Shown: in pieces, positions 23,836 to 35,849 of the stretch
Position numbering within the stretch: position 1 is the stretch's first letter
How the letters are laid out: every line of letters begins with the position of its first letter
Source of the DNA: Pseudofabraea citricarpa
Lineage: Eukaryota > Ascomycota > Leotiomycetes > Helotiales > Dermateaceae
Reading direction: 5' to 3'
DNA: 64,000 nucleotides
Assembly: GCA_029641185.1 (NCBI GenBank)
Contig: JAPWGK010000011.1
Location: 744,001 to 808,000 of the forward strand
Program-made: the position numbers and the translations under genes
The notes under the pieces: model-generated
Databases searched by the model: none
The model's input: the letters and a program-made list of their open reading frames with translations, nothing else
Told to the model about the DNA's origin: nothing

Positions 23836-25108
23836 GACTGTAGATTTGTGAGGGAAATTGATGATGACTTAAAGAGGTGGTTTTCCTAATTATAGCAAGC
23901 TGAAAAGATATCGAAAAGATTTGACCTCGTGAGAAAGAGGAGGAAAGAAAAAGAAGGACAAGGCAAGACAAGAAGAGGGAAGCCACCTAGTGCTCGTCTA
24001 ACTCTACAACACAAACTGATACTCTAGATAACCAGGAGCCACTCTTCCTCTCGGCGTCCCACTTTGGTCAAGAGTAGCCGAGGGATTCATGTAATGCAAG
24101 AGCCGTATTTTGAACGAATGAAGATGAGAGGGGAAGCTCAGGGAGCATGCAGCCTGCACGGGCAAGTAGGACAAGGGCACGTTCAACTGAAGTGTGGAGT
24201 CCAGGACTTGGCAAGGCAAAAATAGCTAGGATCATTTCCAACCGATTTGGTACCCTTGCTGCGAACCCTTGGTGGCCGACCCCGCACCCGCACTTCGTGG
24301 GGCCAGGGGCACGGAAGCTTACGCCGCTTTGCAAATTAAGTTTCTGCTCGACGATTTCTCCTGGAGGTCAAGATCTGCCGTGGTATTTCTATCCCATACA
24401 CGGGGCCCAATTGTCCTCACAACAAAGATGTCTCTGCTCGCTTATTCGGTTCCTTCGCGCTGAAAAATAATCTCCAGCCCCAAAATCCCAAGGACCTCTA
24501 GCTACCCCAAGGCGACTGCATGGATAAGGCTTGCTTCCTCGCTGGCAGAACTCTATATGGTGTGACATAAAGTGATCGACGCTCAGAAGACCGCATACGT
24601 AGCTAGATACTTTTGGATACGGAGCTACCCCCCAGAGGTACTTTTGATGCCTGATAGTATGTTTGGTAAGCGAAGCCAATCGGCAGCTTGACCCCGAAAG
24701 CGCTTAGAACTACTGTTCATATAGCCAAGCTATGCATGATATGGCATCCTAGGTTTCCAACACCAGGAGAACCAATGGTAGACGAGAATTTCCGACGACG
24801 ACGGATTACCCTTTTCGCAGCCCGAAGAATCACCATAACCAGGCCCCCCTGCGAAACGTAATAACGCTACCGGGGAACAGTGACACCTGCAATTCGCAAA
24901 CTCAATGGTTATGGATAACACCAGAGGCTGCTTTGCATTGCATAGCTGCACAAGAACATTGCACCGCATAGCCGAAAGAAGCGTGTCAGGCAAGCCTGAC
25001 ACGACTTGCTAGAGACCCTTAAGAAATTGAGAAACCAGTTGGTCGACAGCCATAGAATTCTTTTGAGGCAAAATCATACCGGTCTAGATCTATTTATCGT
25101 TGGCAAAC
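23836..25108. other. Divergent promoter region between ADH and BVMO genes
   Basis: About 1.3 kb with no supported gene. It must carry the promoters of both flanking genes. Short frames here lack domains. Confidence 0.5.
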
Positions 25109-26988
25109 ATGGCAGAAATACACGGGCTTCCAGACCGTACGCTCAAGACGGAATTGTACGTCCAATTCTCTCCAAGATACTGTAGTTGGGAGAGCTCGCT
25201 AATCTTTACACCATTAGATCAGAATTTTCGAATCGAAGAGCAACTGATGGGCCGTACGCCGATAACCTAGAACTCGATGTTCTCATCGTTGGTGCTGGGT
25301 TCGGTGGTACCTACTTGCTGTACGAGATGCGTAGGCTTGGCTACAAGACTGTCTGTTTTGATGCCGGTACAAATTTCGGTGGAACATGGTATGTATGCCT
25401 TACCCGAGGGAGTATGATCTATTCCTGACTTTATATATTAGGAGATTCAACTGCTATCCTGGTGCAAGAGTTGACAGCGAAGTGCCTATCTATCAACTGA
25501 ACATCCCCGAGGTGTATAAGACTTGGACATTTACGACTAACTACCCCGATTGGCGAGAGCTACAAGCCTACTTCGACCACGTCGACAAAGTCTGCAACCT
25601 GAGGAAGGACACTGCGTTTGAGACGGTTGTGACTTCGGCAGAATTCAATGAAACCACTGGAAGATGGACCGTAAAGACTGCAGATGGTAGAACGGCAACG
25701 ACGAAATTCTTTATTGTAGCAGCTGGATTTGCCGCAAAGAGATACGTGCCAGAGTACAAAGGATTAGAGAAATTCAAGGGCATCATACATCATTCGTCTT
25801 TCTGGCCGGCAGAGGATGTAGATGTCAAAGGCAAAAAAGTCATCGTCGTCGGCACTGGTGCTTCAGGTGTTCAGATTTCGCAAGAATGGGGGCCAAAAGT
25901 GGAGCACCTGAGCGTCTTCATGCGAACGCCCAATCTTGCTATTCCCATGGGCAAGCGAGACATGACGAAAGAGGAACAGATAGCATTGATGCCCACATAC
26001 CCCGCAATGTTCGACCTTCGTGAGCGTTGCTTCGGAGGCTTCACTTACGAGTGGGAAGAGCGCGATACTTTCGATGATACACCTGAAGAACGGGAGGCTC
26101 ACTTCGAGAGCCTGTGGCAACGACAGGGTTTTGCCATGTGGCTCGGTGGTTATAAAGACTATCTGTTTGATGCCAAGGCTAACCGAGAAGTCTACAACTT
26201 CTGGGCCAAGAAGCAGCGACAACGAATCAAGAACCCAGAGAAGCGGGATTTGCTCTGTCCCCTTGAGCCACCGCATCCATTTGGCGTGAGTAAGTAGTAC
26301 CCTTCATTTCCACGACATGTAGACACAGACTTACAAAATTCCTGTAGAGCGACCGTGCCTCGAGCAAAACCTTTATGAAGTCCTTGATCAAGACAATGTG
26401 TCAATTGTAGATATTTCCGCCAAGTCTGGCAATGCGATTCTCGAGTTCACAGAGACTGGCATTAAGACCACAGATGGCAAGATCCACGAGGCAGATGTTA
26501 TCGCACTAGCAACAGGTTTCGATGTTGCCAACGGGAGTCTGACTCAAATGGGGCTGAAATCTATCCATGGCAAACCGTTGGAAGAAGAATGGAAGACCTC
26601 AACCACCGCATATCTCGGTGTTACTATCAGCGGGTATCCTAACCTATTCTACCTCTATGGCCCCCAGGGACCAACATTACTCTCCAACGGCCCTTCTACT
26701 GTCGAAGTCCAAGGCCGGTGGATTCGAGACTGCATAAACTTGGTTACTCGCCAGGGACTCAAGTATATTGACCCCGAGAAAGAAGCTGAACTAGCTTGGA
26801 AGAAGAGAGTCAATGAGCTCGGCGATGCGAGTCTATTCCCAACAGTGAGGGGCAGTACATACATGGGAGGCAATATGCCGGGTAGGGCTTTCGAGATGGT
26901 AAGTTATGGAGCAGGCGTAGGAAAGTATCGAGAGGAAATTAGAGGAGCGTTGTCGGGCTGGAAGGGGTTTAGGACTGTGAAAGCTTAA
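25109..26988 (+). CDS. Baeyer-Villiger monooxygenase (flavin-dependent)
   Basis: Four exons, 25109-25155, 25218-25388, 25442-26289 and 26348-26988, give 568 residues. The FAD Rossmann motif is VLIVGAGFGGTYLLYEMR, then FGGTW and the CYPGARVD element. The type I fingerprint FxGxxxHxxxWP is present as FKGIIHHSSFWP. The NADPH-binding GTGASGVQISQEW follows, and VIALATGFD occurs in the C-terminal part. Such enzymes insert oxygen next to a ketone to make an ester or lactone using NADPH and O2. Exon 3 ends at a GTAAGT donor that restores VKRPCLEQ across the junction. The adjacent alcohol dehydrogenase could supply the ketone. Secondary-metabolite BVMOs look the same, so the physiological substrate is open. 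Confidence 0.93.
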
Positions 26989-27772
26989 TTAAGGAATAGA
27001 CAGCTAGAAATAGAGAGCAAATTCTTTAAATCATCTTTGGTGTATAGGTACTTTATTGGCATTCTGTGAGTTGAGGGTTTTTTGTCACCTTTATAAATCC
27101 AACCCCACCGTCCTGCTGCTGAAATATCTGGTACCGCTAGAGGCCCAATGAAGCTGATATAAACTAAGAAATATCATCTACGAAGTAATTACCGTGGACT
27201 TCGGAGGATTTATTTTGTACTTGTCCGGTCGTCGGTTACCGAGCTCTCTCCGAGTCAGCGTCGTTTATCCCCCACTTCCTCCGTTAATCCCCCACTCTCT
27301 CCGTTCAGCCCCACTCCCTCCCAACACTCCTTACTGCCAATATGAAGTCACAGCACTGCCTCCAAGTACTATTCACATTTAAATGAATACCCTTCTTTGT
27401 GGTTTGGCTTCTTGTACTTAACAATATACCTTGGGTGTGCGCACATGCGTAAGAAACTTCTAGGTAGATTGGGGGCTATGAAGCTTTAGAATTCTAACAC
27501 CGGGATAAACACTGTGGAACGTTTTTAAATTACCTCCCGTCCAGCTTTTAATATCAACTTAAGTATTCCTGCAGTATGAAGCGTAACAACATAGGTTACG
27601 AATAAGCTTACTTCTACGTGGTATAACTCTTTTAAGCTGGAATAGGAAAAGTAAAACTATTGTTGTGATTTAGCTTTGTCGAATTTATTGAGAAGCTTTA
27701 AATTGTTGCAATCAAGAGGAAAGCTAATAATACACCACTGAAATTTAACCTCGTACATGTTTTATGTCCTTC
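26989..27772. other. Convergent intergenic, AT-rich
   Basis: Between the BVMO and EthD genes. The part from about 27480 to 27770 is AT-rich. No gene or clear repeat is seen. Confidence 0.5.
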
Positions 27773-28672
27773 TTAATAAAAATTACTGAGAGCTAAGCTT
27801 TCCTGTAATCTGACAGGATCAAAAGTAACGTTAGAAGCTAAATCCCAAAGTAAAACCTCCTTCGCAAAAACCACAAAGCTGGAATCTAAATCAACGCCCA
27901 ACGTCTCATTCTCTAATGCCTTCTGGGCGGTGCGGAAGTTTGTCACGGCAGCATCCGTATCGCACAGCCAAAACTTGAGAACCGTGTTCACAATCGGTAA
28001 ACCGAAGCCTCCAAAATAGAGGCGTGAATCTACGCCGGGGACAGAAACGTGCGTGCTAGCATTGTAAATGGTGTTTTCTGGCATGGCAGAAAAAAGGCTT
28101 GACATGATGGGAGCTGCGAAAGTGGAGTTATCGAACGAGGACGAGTTGGAGGAAGTGTCCGAGGAGAACAGCCAGTAGAAGGCGGTTACTGCTTCGCCGG
28201 TAGGCGTTGCGTCGCAACCACAATTTGTTGTTAGGCTGGAGAAAGTCTCGTATGCGTACATGCTGAAGGCTGAATCAAAATCATTGAAGTTGGCTCCATC
28301 GGGCCCAACGACTACTTCCATATAGTTGGTCAACGGCTGCGAGATGAAACTACTTTCTGTCTTGGAGTAGAGCTCGGTAAGGTCGTCGCGGCCAGAGTAA
28401 GAGGGTGTTACGCTTGATGAAGAGTTGAGGCCGAAGACGCTATCGAAAGCGTGATCTTGAACGTAGGCGACCGGTTTGTTATTGTCGTCCGGGCTATTCC
28501 AGGACTTGGCACCGTGTACAAGCGTGTGGTAGTTTAGGTATTCACGACGCGTGAGTCCAGAGCGGCGACGAATCGCATTGAGTTGTTTGGGGAAGGAGTT
28601 GGGCCAGGACCAGTCTTCTGCGAGGGCGGAGGGAAGGGCAAAAAGCGCCCAGACGAGAGGGGATGAGCGCAT
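27773..28672 (-). CDS. Secreted EthD-domain protein
   Basis: A single exon of 299 residues. The first ~18 residues (MRSSPLVWALFALPSALA) form a signal peptide. The segment RRSGLTRREYLNYHTLVHG, near residue 40, is the signature of the EthD dimeric alpha/beta-barrel family. Several N-glycosylation sequons (NSS, NTS, NAS, NVT) fit secretion. EthD-like proteins include the accessory protein of an ether-degrading bacterial P450 and fungal anthraquinone-pathway enzymes acting as decarboxylases or dehydratases. This one may instead be a secreted protein of unknown role. It lies tail to tail with the BVMO gene. Confidence 0.83.
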   Translation of the reverse strand: MRSSPLVWALFALPSALAEDWSWPNSFPKQLNAIRRRSGLTRREYLNYHTLVHGAKSWNSPDDNNKPVAYVQDHAFDSVFGLNSSSSVTPSYSGRDDLTELYSKTESSFISQPLTNYMEVVVGPDGANFNDFDSAFSMYAYETFSSLTTNCGCDATPTGEAVTAFYWLFSSDTSSNSSSFDNSTFAAPIMSSLFSAMPENTIYNASTHVSVPGVDSRLYFGGFGLPIVNTVLKFWLCDTDAAVTNFRTAQKALENETLGVDLDSSFVVFAKEVLLWDLASNVTFDPVRLQESLALSNFY

Positions 28673-30115
28673 TCTGAGGTCTTGAAGCTAGCAGAATGAA
28701 GAATGGCAATGAAAGGACTGAAGCGAGTGTGAAAGCCCGACAAGGGAGGCGAGGGTGAGGGTGAGAAAGAGGAGGGGATGAGAGGATATTAAAGTTATTT
28801 AACGTTCTCAGACTAGCTAGAAGAGGCCATTGAAGGATGAGTTGAATAAGCATTTTGCTTCGGGATGTGGGGGATATTGGAGAGACGGAATCGCTAAAGG
28901 ACTTATTCTGTCCGAGAAATACTTTGCATTTCCGCTTTAAGACAGGGAAATGTGGTTGGCATTTTCGACGAAAGCTGCCTGTCATCGTACTGTCGGTGTT
29001 GATTCATTAAAAACTATTTGATCAATATCAAAGCGCTCAAGTACATATTGGCCCGGAAAAGTTAGCAGAAGCTAATTTCCCTAGTATATACCTACCTATA
29101 GATAGGGTAGTTTCGATCAATATGCTAGAGCCTTCTCGGTGGAGATTCCATCTCGCGAGACTCCGTGAACAGCACTTGAAGCTTCTCCGCATAAGCACAA
29201 TGGACATGAACACCTGCCCAATTTACCATATCCTGGTCTTGATACCGTTCGATTCAGGATTGATTCTTTATTTTGCTGCTTCCATATTAATCTCCGGACC
29301 AGAAAACTTTGAGCACATACCCCGTTATTGACTTAGTCACCTTGACTTCACTTAACTCTGGTGATATACGTTGCTTGATTTTGCTGGAATGATGGAGTGT
29401 CCAAAGATTGTTTCCCCCTAGGCTCTCTACCATTCCCAAGCAAAGCTCGTGAGTCAACATGCACATGCTCTAACTCAGAGATGTTGCCATATTCTGTCAT
29501 AGCTCGTTGACGCCTAATGAATTTGTGCCTTTTTCTCAGTTAACATTTGACGGCTACTCCCGCTGAATCAAATTGCCGTCAACAGTCTGGCTGGCATCAT
29601 GAATGAATCTCCAAAGGAACCATCCGGAGACATCAATTTAGCTGGATCGGAAAATAACAAAGCTGAACATTCTCTCTCGGCATTAAATCCACCTCGCCCT
29701 AGAACAAATAAACAGATTCTTCCTCTTGCAACAGGGGCAAGAAGCAAATAGCTACAGCCGCCAGAATCCAGCACAGCTCAAGGCACGACTGGGATTATTT
29801 CTGCAGAGTTGAGAATGTCCCGTTAAAGAAGTAGAAGTTGATCAAAAAGTTAGTTTGCTGCAAAAGCTGAAGATAGAGACCGGAGTTGATCTGATGCCTG
29901 AGGCTTTAGACGTCAGCCCAACCTATCTATACCTGTCTCGGCAAGTATTTCCTAGATAATACCACGTGGGTCAACGCTAGCGTAAATAAGCCTAGCCTAT
30001 CTAGGTAGGTAGATAGCATCCCAGAGCCTTTCCTTTGCCTTGCCGTACATAATACGACAATCCCATCCTCTTCATTATTCTAGGGCCCAACAAGTAAAAT
30101 AATTCTCGCGGCAAG
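28673..30115. other. Divergent intergenic region
   Basis: About 1.4 kb between the EthD gene (-) and the HET gene (+). Short frames lack domains. Near 29990-30015 there is a run of (C)TAGGTAGGTAGATAG-like tetramers of a type common in fungal promoters. Confidence 0.5.
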
Positions 30116-32164
30116 ATGAACGACTTCGTATATAAACCTTTAATAAAAGGAGATATCAGACTCATCAGTGTATTACCGGGATTGGGAAACGACCAGATAA
30201 ATCTCTTGATTTCTCATCACCCGTTTCCAGAAACGCTGAGACCGGAGTATGAAGCCTTGTCATATGTTTGGGGAGCCTTTGAAAATTCTGGTAGCGTGAG
30301 AATACGACAAGAATCCAGAGATGAAAGCAAGATGGACCATCATCAATGGTACGAGTTGACCGTCACACGAAACCTTGAAGTTGCTCTGCGGAATCTTCGC
30401 CTTCCAAGGGACACGCGCCAGCTATGGGTTGACGCTCTTTGCATCAACCAGAAAGACAAAGATGAGAAAGGCGTCGAAGTCGCTCGAATGGGCCTCATAT
30501 ACCGCCATGCAAAATCTGTGATCATTTGGTTGGGTCCTGAAGCGGATGAAAGCGACCTCGCAATTCAAAGACTTGGATTGATTGCGCGAGATATAAAGGA
30601 GCAGGAGGATGTTCTAGACGCACCTCAAAATCTGAGGCTTCAGTGGAGCTCTGGTTTACCAGGTCCGGACACCTACTTAATCCAAGAGAGCGCAAAAATG
30701 CAGCAGCAATTGACGGCAGATTGGACGGCTATGAATCGCCTCACAGAGAGGACCTGGTTCACGAGATTGTGGGTCTACCAAGAGACGCATCTAGCGACCC
30801 GAGCAGAGGTTGCTGTTGGTACTGCTCGGCTCTCTTGGAAAGCCTTCTACCGCGCGGTGGCTTGGATCCGTTCTGTTGTTGACAATCAGCCGCAGAGTGT
30901 CATCACAAAAACCTTCAGCCATATGGCTCTAGCGAATTTGGTTGACACGTGGAGAAAACCAGGCAGTAATTGGTCGCTATTGGGAATTCTTATGAGTACA
31001 AGAAGCCTGGATTGTTTTGAACCAAGGGATCGATTTTTTGCCATCTTGAGCTTTTTGGATCAGCCGAGTTTGTATCTTGATTTGAGGCCGGACTATTCAT
31101 CCCCATTTGAGGCTGTGTGTCGAGCGTGGACGCTGTTAAGTGTCAGCAAAGGTAATTTGGATATCCTACAACTTTGCTCCGCGGAGATCACAGACGCTCC
31201 TTCTTGGGTTGTCAATCCTATTTCTATCAAGGGTTTGCCGGAATTCATGCATGTATATTATGATGCTGCTAGCCTTTCACGCCATGAGACAGCCGAAGGC
31301 CAGTGGGGAGATCTAGAAGAGACTACAGCTCTTCACATCCAAGGCGTCATTATTGGAAACATCGCTCATGTTACATCTCCGTGTCATTTGAATACCACCA
31401 AAGAGGCGATACGCCTCATCTGTCTGAGATGGCAGAATCAAGTATCAGCTTGGAGTGACTCCCTCCCTGAGATTAATATGGAAGACTTCGCAGTCACTTT
31501 AGTAGCCGAACTATTTCATGGTGGCAGATCTCAATTTTATCTTCCAGCTGGAATGGACCCTACAGAATTCTGTCGAATATCCCTTGAGAAATTCTTAACT
31601 GACACGAAAAGTCTCGATACTTTGCCCACAAATTACTTCACAAAACTGAAAGCAACCATAGGAGGACGTTCCTTCTTCATTGACAACAACGGTCACATGG
31701 GAATATGTCCAGCATCAATACTTCCCGGCGACAAGATCTGTGTGGCCATGGGCAAAAGCAAGCCTCTAATTCTTCGAGAATTGTTACCCGAAAAGGGATA
31801 CTATGAATTGGTTGGCGGCCAGTGTTATGTGCGAGGATATATGAATGGTGAAGCACTACTCGGGCAATTACCCAACGGCTGGAGCTTTCAGTGGGATGAT
31901 AAGACTGGTAGGAAAACATACTTTCAACAAGATTCACGTGCTCAGCAGGAAGATCCGCGTATTGGCTCATTGCCGGAGAGTTATGAGTTTGTGTATAGCA
32001 ACGGAGGGAAAACAGACTCATTGGAATATAATGAGGATGGAAGTATGAGGATGAGATATTTCCTGAATCAGAAAACTTCCAAGGAGAGTGTGTTTGATCC
32101 GAGGATGACGGCAGAAGCACTGAGAAGAAGGGGAACTGTGATTGAAGACATTTATCTTACTTGA
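30116..32164 (+). CDS. HET-domain (heterokaryon incompatibility) protein
   Basis: A single exon of 682 residues. The HET domain starts near residue 40 with EYEALSYVWG. It continues with VTRNLEVALRNLRLP, RQLWVDALCINQKDKDEKG and QVxxM-like IYRHAKSVIIWLGPEA, in the canonical order. The region after residue ~200 contains the RTWFTRLWVYQE element of the HET-6/TOL type. The C-terminal third includes a GDKICVAMG segment and VGGQCYVRGYMNGE, typical of the end of this subtype. HET proteins trigger programmed cell death in non-self recognition between hyphae. Family size is 600-700 residues, so it looks intact. No NACHT, ankyrin or prion-like motif is fused to it. Confidence 0.93.
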   Translation: MNDFVYKPLIKGDIRLISVLPGLGNDQINLLISHHPFPETLRPEYEALSYVWGAFENSGSVRIRQESRDESKMDHHQWYELTVTRNLEVALRNLRLPRDTRQLWVDALCINQKDKDEKGVEVARMGLIYRHAKSVIIWLGPEADESDLAIQRLGLIARDIKEQEDVLDAPQNLRLQWSSGLPGPDTYLIQESAKMQQQLTADWTAMNRLTERTWFTRLWVYQETHLATRAEVAVGTARLSWKAFYRAVAWIRSVVDNQPQSVITKTFSHMALANLVDTWRKPGSNWSLLGILMSTRSLDCFEPRDRFFAILSFLDQPSLYLDLRPDYSSPFEAVCRAWTLLSVSKGNLDILQLCSAEITDAPSWVVNPISIKGLPEFMHVYYDAASLSRHETAEGQWGDLEETTALHIQGVIIGNIAHVTSPCHLNTTKEAIRLICLRWQNQVSAWSDSLPEINMEDFAVTLVAELFHGGRSQFYLPAGMDPTEFCRISLEKFLTDTKSLDTLPTNYFTKLKATIGGRSFFIDNNGHMGICPASILPGDKICVAMGKSKPLILRELLPEKGYYELVGGQCYVRGYMNGEALLGQLPNGWSFQWDDKTGRKTYFQQDSRAQQEDPRIGSLPESYEFVYSNGGKTDSLEYNEDGSMRMRYFLNQKTSKESVFDPRMTAEALRRRGTVIEDIYLT

Positions 32165-33256
32165 ATTTAACTCTCGAATAAAACATTCATAGCATAATTT
32201 GAACACCTGCGGAGGCGATGAGTGTTGGAACTTGTAATCTCAGATTGTGATTGCACCAGTCACGGCTGATAAGCTTCGGATTATGGTAGATTTTGGCTTG
32301 TTAGTCTATAATATCTAGCGCTCAGATTTATCAACGATGATAGATGGTGTCATATAACTTCGCACAATTTCAAGAGCCAAATTAAAATAGTTAGAACCTA
32401 TATTAGAGGCTTCAAAATGCTTTACGGTGACCAGAAGCCTGTCACCCGAAATTCCGACTTCAGCAACGCACAAAATGGACCTGCAAGAAGACGTAGACTA
32501 GCAACTTCGGAAATAGTTGGAAGGATTCGTCCGGCTGGAGATTGCGTCTCATGTCAATGCTTTACAACCGAACCGGCCTTGGAGTTTAATGCTTAGCCGA
32601 GGCAAATTACGACATAGGATTCCTTTACAGATTAGAGTAGTTTGATTGGGTATAAATCAATATAGGATTCGCCGATTGCGTTACTAGCGACGATTGCAGG
32701 AAGTACGGGGTGGTTCAGTTAAAATAGAGGGGATGTTGCTATAGCTAGTGCTAGCACAGAGTAAATGCCAAGAAGCGATCCGATGTTCGTTCGTTTTATT
32801 TCTCCTCGCGTAGGTAGTTTATATATGCCTGTGCCGTCCTAGTAGCCATACTTATAGGTATAGATATTATTACCTTGAGAGATACAGATTCGATTGTTAG
32901 ATATTATCCTTGTTATACAATAAGCGATTATAATCATTACTTTAAGGAATCAGGACATTCGTATCCATACATTCATATATTAAATCCGGAATGCTACTCT
33001 CTCTTCCATATCACTTCTTAATAAATCGAAAAGGTAAAAATTTGTGATTTTCAACGTCGACGGGTCTAGGTAGAGACTTGTCTCTCAAGAACCAACACTC
33101 AAGTCATTGAAATTAATTGCGCCTATGGCTCACGTATTCAGCTTATAGAAGTGCTATAACAATACTGCTACTATAGCAAGCGATACCGCAAGTTCAGGAT
33201 GCAGAGCATTCATGCAGATATATCTCACCTCTATAACATAGAAGCTTAAACAAATT
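32165..33256. other. AT-rich intergenic region
   Basis: No coding signal is seen. Long AT-rich stretches (about 32840-33030) are consistent with decayed sequence. Confidence 0.5.
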
Positions 33257-33553
33257 TTATTTGTTCTCCTTGTGGGCCAGATACTGGTCCTCCACGACTG
33301 CCATCGGAAAGCCAGATCGGCCTAGAGGCCCTAATATACGGGTTAGTCCAGAGAACCTCTCGTTCAGTTGGTCTAGAATGAAGGGGCCATACTCAGAAGA
33401 TGTACTAGATCTTGTAGATGGTACGGCTGGTGCGTTTGGATTCTCGAGTTTAGATGCACCGGTGGTGAAACCACTAACGTTCTGCTGAGACCTGGTTTCG
33501 TTAGCTGATAAAGCAGGATAAATTTGGTGATCGAGATGCGATTACAATGCCAT
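33257..33553 (-). CDS. Small spliced gene, 80 residues, unknown function
   Basis: On the minus strand an ATG at 33553 in a good context (TCAAAATGG) is followed by an 8-base coding exon (33546-33553). A 54-base GT-AG intron follows, with a CTAAC branch site about 13 bases before its CAG, then an exon 33257-33491 that joins in phase and runs to TAA. The product begins MALSQQNVSGFTTGASKL, has a Ser/Pro/Asn-rich middle, then a helical LDQLNERFSGLTRILGPLG and FPMAVVEDQYLAHKENK. Without splicing, the frame has a TAA three codons after the ATG. There is no signal peptide or membrane segment. I do not recognise the family. It sits between a HET-domain gene and a decayed CorA-like gene. Confidence 0.5.
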
Positions 33554-34235
33554 TTTGATATCTTTCAGTTATAAATTAACTGTGTGACACTTAGTAAACT
33601 CTGCTGATAATTAACAAAAGTTGGGAACTTTACTTTTGAAGCAATACAAAACGTAACGTATCGATGCTGGTGGGTTTGTATTGTGTTCTTCTTTGGGGCT
33701 ACTTGTTTTGGTTGAAGTGTCGAGTTGGAAAGCTGAAACGGCTACTTATGTTGGATATGTCAATTTCTAGCGGCGAGTAGTGAGTAGTGAGCTTAACCTG
33801 GTGGTGTGGGAGCCACCATGATTTGTTCACATGAACACACCGATTTCCATTCTACACAGCCCTGTTACGCAACTTCTGTCTTGTAGCATGCCCGGTCTGT
33901 TGCTATTTGGGCCTGATGAAGGGGTGATCGCTCGATGGGTTGCATATGGACACCAGATCACGTAACTGACATATTGGGAAAACAATGCATGCTACAGCTG
34001 GTGTCGTCGTGAGTAAATGGAACTGTCCCAATTGGGACGCACTTTGCTCATACCCTGGGTAACTCCTTACTGTGAGGCGAATGACGGAACAAAGAGCAAC
34101 GAGAGAGTGGAAGAGAAACTGATGGCTGCCACTGTGGTGTGGAAGACGGCTGCTAAAATTTTATTTTGGTTCTGAAGATCATACTCAGGCCGTTTTATCG
34201 CGAAGATATAGTTCTAGAAGATTTACAGGTCATAT
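33554..34235. other. Intergenic
   Basis: Promoter side of the small minus-strand gene and upstream region of the CorA-like remnant. No other gene is seen. Confidence 0.5.
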
Positions 34236-35812
34236 ATGTCTAGATCTCTAGAAGACCCGGACGCTCAAGAGGGTTCTAACGACAGTTACATCACCTTAGT
34301 CAAGTCTTGCTACAAGCTATTTTCGGACGCAGAAGTCTATTACAAATCCCTCGAAAGCTATCTTCAATCAGGTGGCCCCTCTCACCTTCAAACTGTGAAA
34401 TGTGTTGCATTGCAGCCAACAGATCATTCCCATGGAGCCAGACAAGAATCACCGTGGAAACGTTGCACATCAAACTCTCAAACCTCAACGCCGCGACTTG
34501 CTATAGTTGGAGGTTTTGCATCGCCTGGTTGTCTGAACGAACTTGGCATCCAGTGCCGCATCCAGCCAGAACTCTTCGTAGGCCTCCTGGAGATAGATGG
34601 CAACAAAGCGGCTGGCCATGATTTCCCCTCTCCACGAAACAACATCATACATATTCAGCTCGTCAGTCTTGGTAGCGCTTTTCCACTACCGGACAAACCA
34701 GCGTTTTTAGATACCTCGAGACGTATAATAGGAACGCCGGTACGGAGCGACAAGAATCCGAAAGATTCATCTTCACGATGCTGCGTATTTTAGCGTTCAA
34801 CAGATGGTTTCCTTTTCCGTAACTCAAGATGCCGCTGGGAGATGGACTGGTAGGCTACTCTCCTAATGTTTTGTAGAGATGGTCATAAGTTTTCTATCGA
34901 GATTATAGCAACGGTCTTACTTGATCATGGAAGGACACTGAAGGGCGATTTCGGTCTTCCATGGTCGCATTACTCATTTCCCGTACACAACCAAGACATT
35001 CCATCTCGATTTCTCCCCGTCGTGCCATTTAATGACAATACTGCGTCTGAAGCTCCCAGTTCTGGCCATCTCGAAAGGTCAACACCGATTCATCCGTATC
35101 ATCTACTTAACTATTTAAATAACTTATCACACTTGGATAGATAGTTATATGTTCTTCACCATTCCTCCTGCTAAGTAACCTCCAAGCTTCTGCATCGTCA
35201 TGGCTTCAACTTTTCAACCACTTCGATCGACAAATATCGCAATGCCAAGATACAAGAATTCAAGAGTCTACGGAAGCTCTTCAGCAGCTCCAGCACACTA
35301 CCGGCATCATCCAGCGAGCACTGGATTCCTTAGCTGAAACTACCGAGCTTATAAAAGAACGAGGCTCCCTAGTATGGCCTCAGATCTCAGAAGGAGAGGA
35401 GGAGCAATGGAAACGCGTTGAACAGATCAAAGAAAATCTTTTGAAAGACTGTAGTTACCTCACCCCCAAGGGAACGAGTCTCCTACAAAGATGTGAGGTC
35501 AGCAGTGGTATTATTGTGAGCCAAGCTGGACTCTTAGAATCTCAAAAGTCCATCGCACAATAGGAGCAGATCAACGGGCTAACTCGCATTGCGTTTATTT
35601 TATTCCAATATCATTTGTATGTACCGTGTTTTGGCATGAATGTACATGAGCCAATTGGAGAAGGCCCGTCGATCTCGTTGTTTTTTGCCACATCTATTCC
35701 TCTTAGTCTATTGTCTCTGCTGGTGGGATTGTGGCTTTCTGTCCGCAATATCACAATGCACTTGGCACGCTCATTCAAAATGCACATGATAACTACTCAT
35801 AATATCAATTGA
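34236..35812 (+). pseudogene. Decayed fungal CorA-like (Mg2+ transporter family) gene
   Basis: Translations in successive frames recover the outline of the fungal CorA-like family. The N-terminal part has YKLFSDAEVYYKSLESYL, then ELGIQCRIQPELFVGLLEID and PRNNIIHIQLVSLG. A next segment (AAYFSVQQMVSFSV) lies in a different frame. A normal 59-base intron (34850-34908) leads to ATVLLDHGRTLKGD. A further segment (PFLLLSNLQASASSWLQLF) is again shifted, and a coiled-coil stretch follows. The C-terminal CFGMNVHEPIGEGPS plus hydrophobic FFATSIPLSLLSLLVGL carries the GMN motif of CorA channels. Lesions are a phase change near 34740-34765, another near 35141-35146 and an in-frame TAG at 35561-35563. The number and spread of breaks favour a pseudogene over missed introns. 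Full-length relatives have two membrane helices at the C-terminus. Confidence 0.68.
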
Positions 35813-35849
35813 AATATAAAGATGAAAAGAATTCATTGGACTAAAATCA

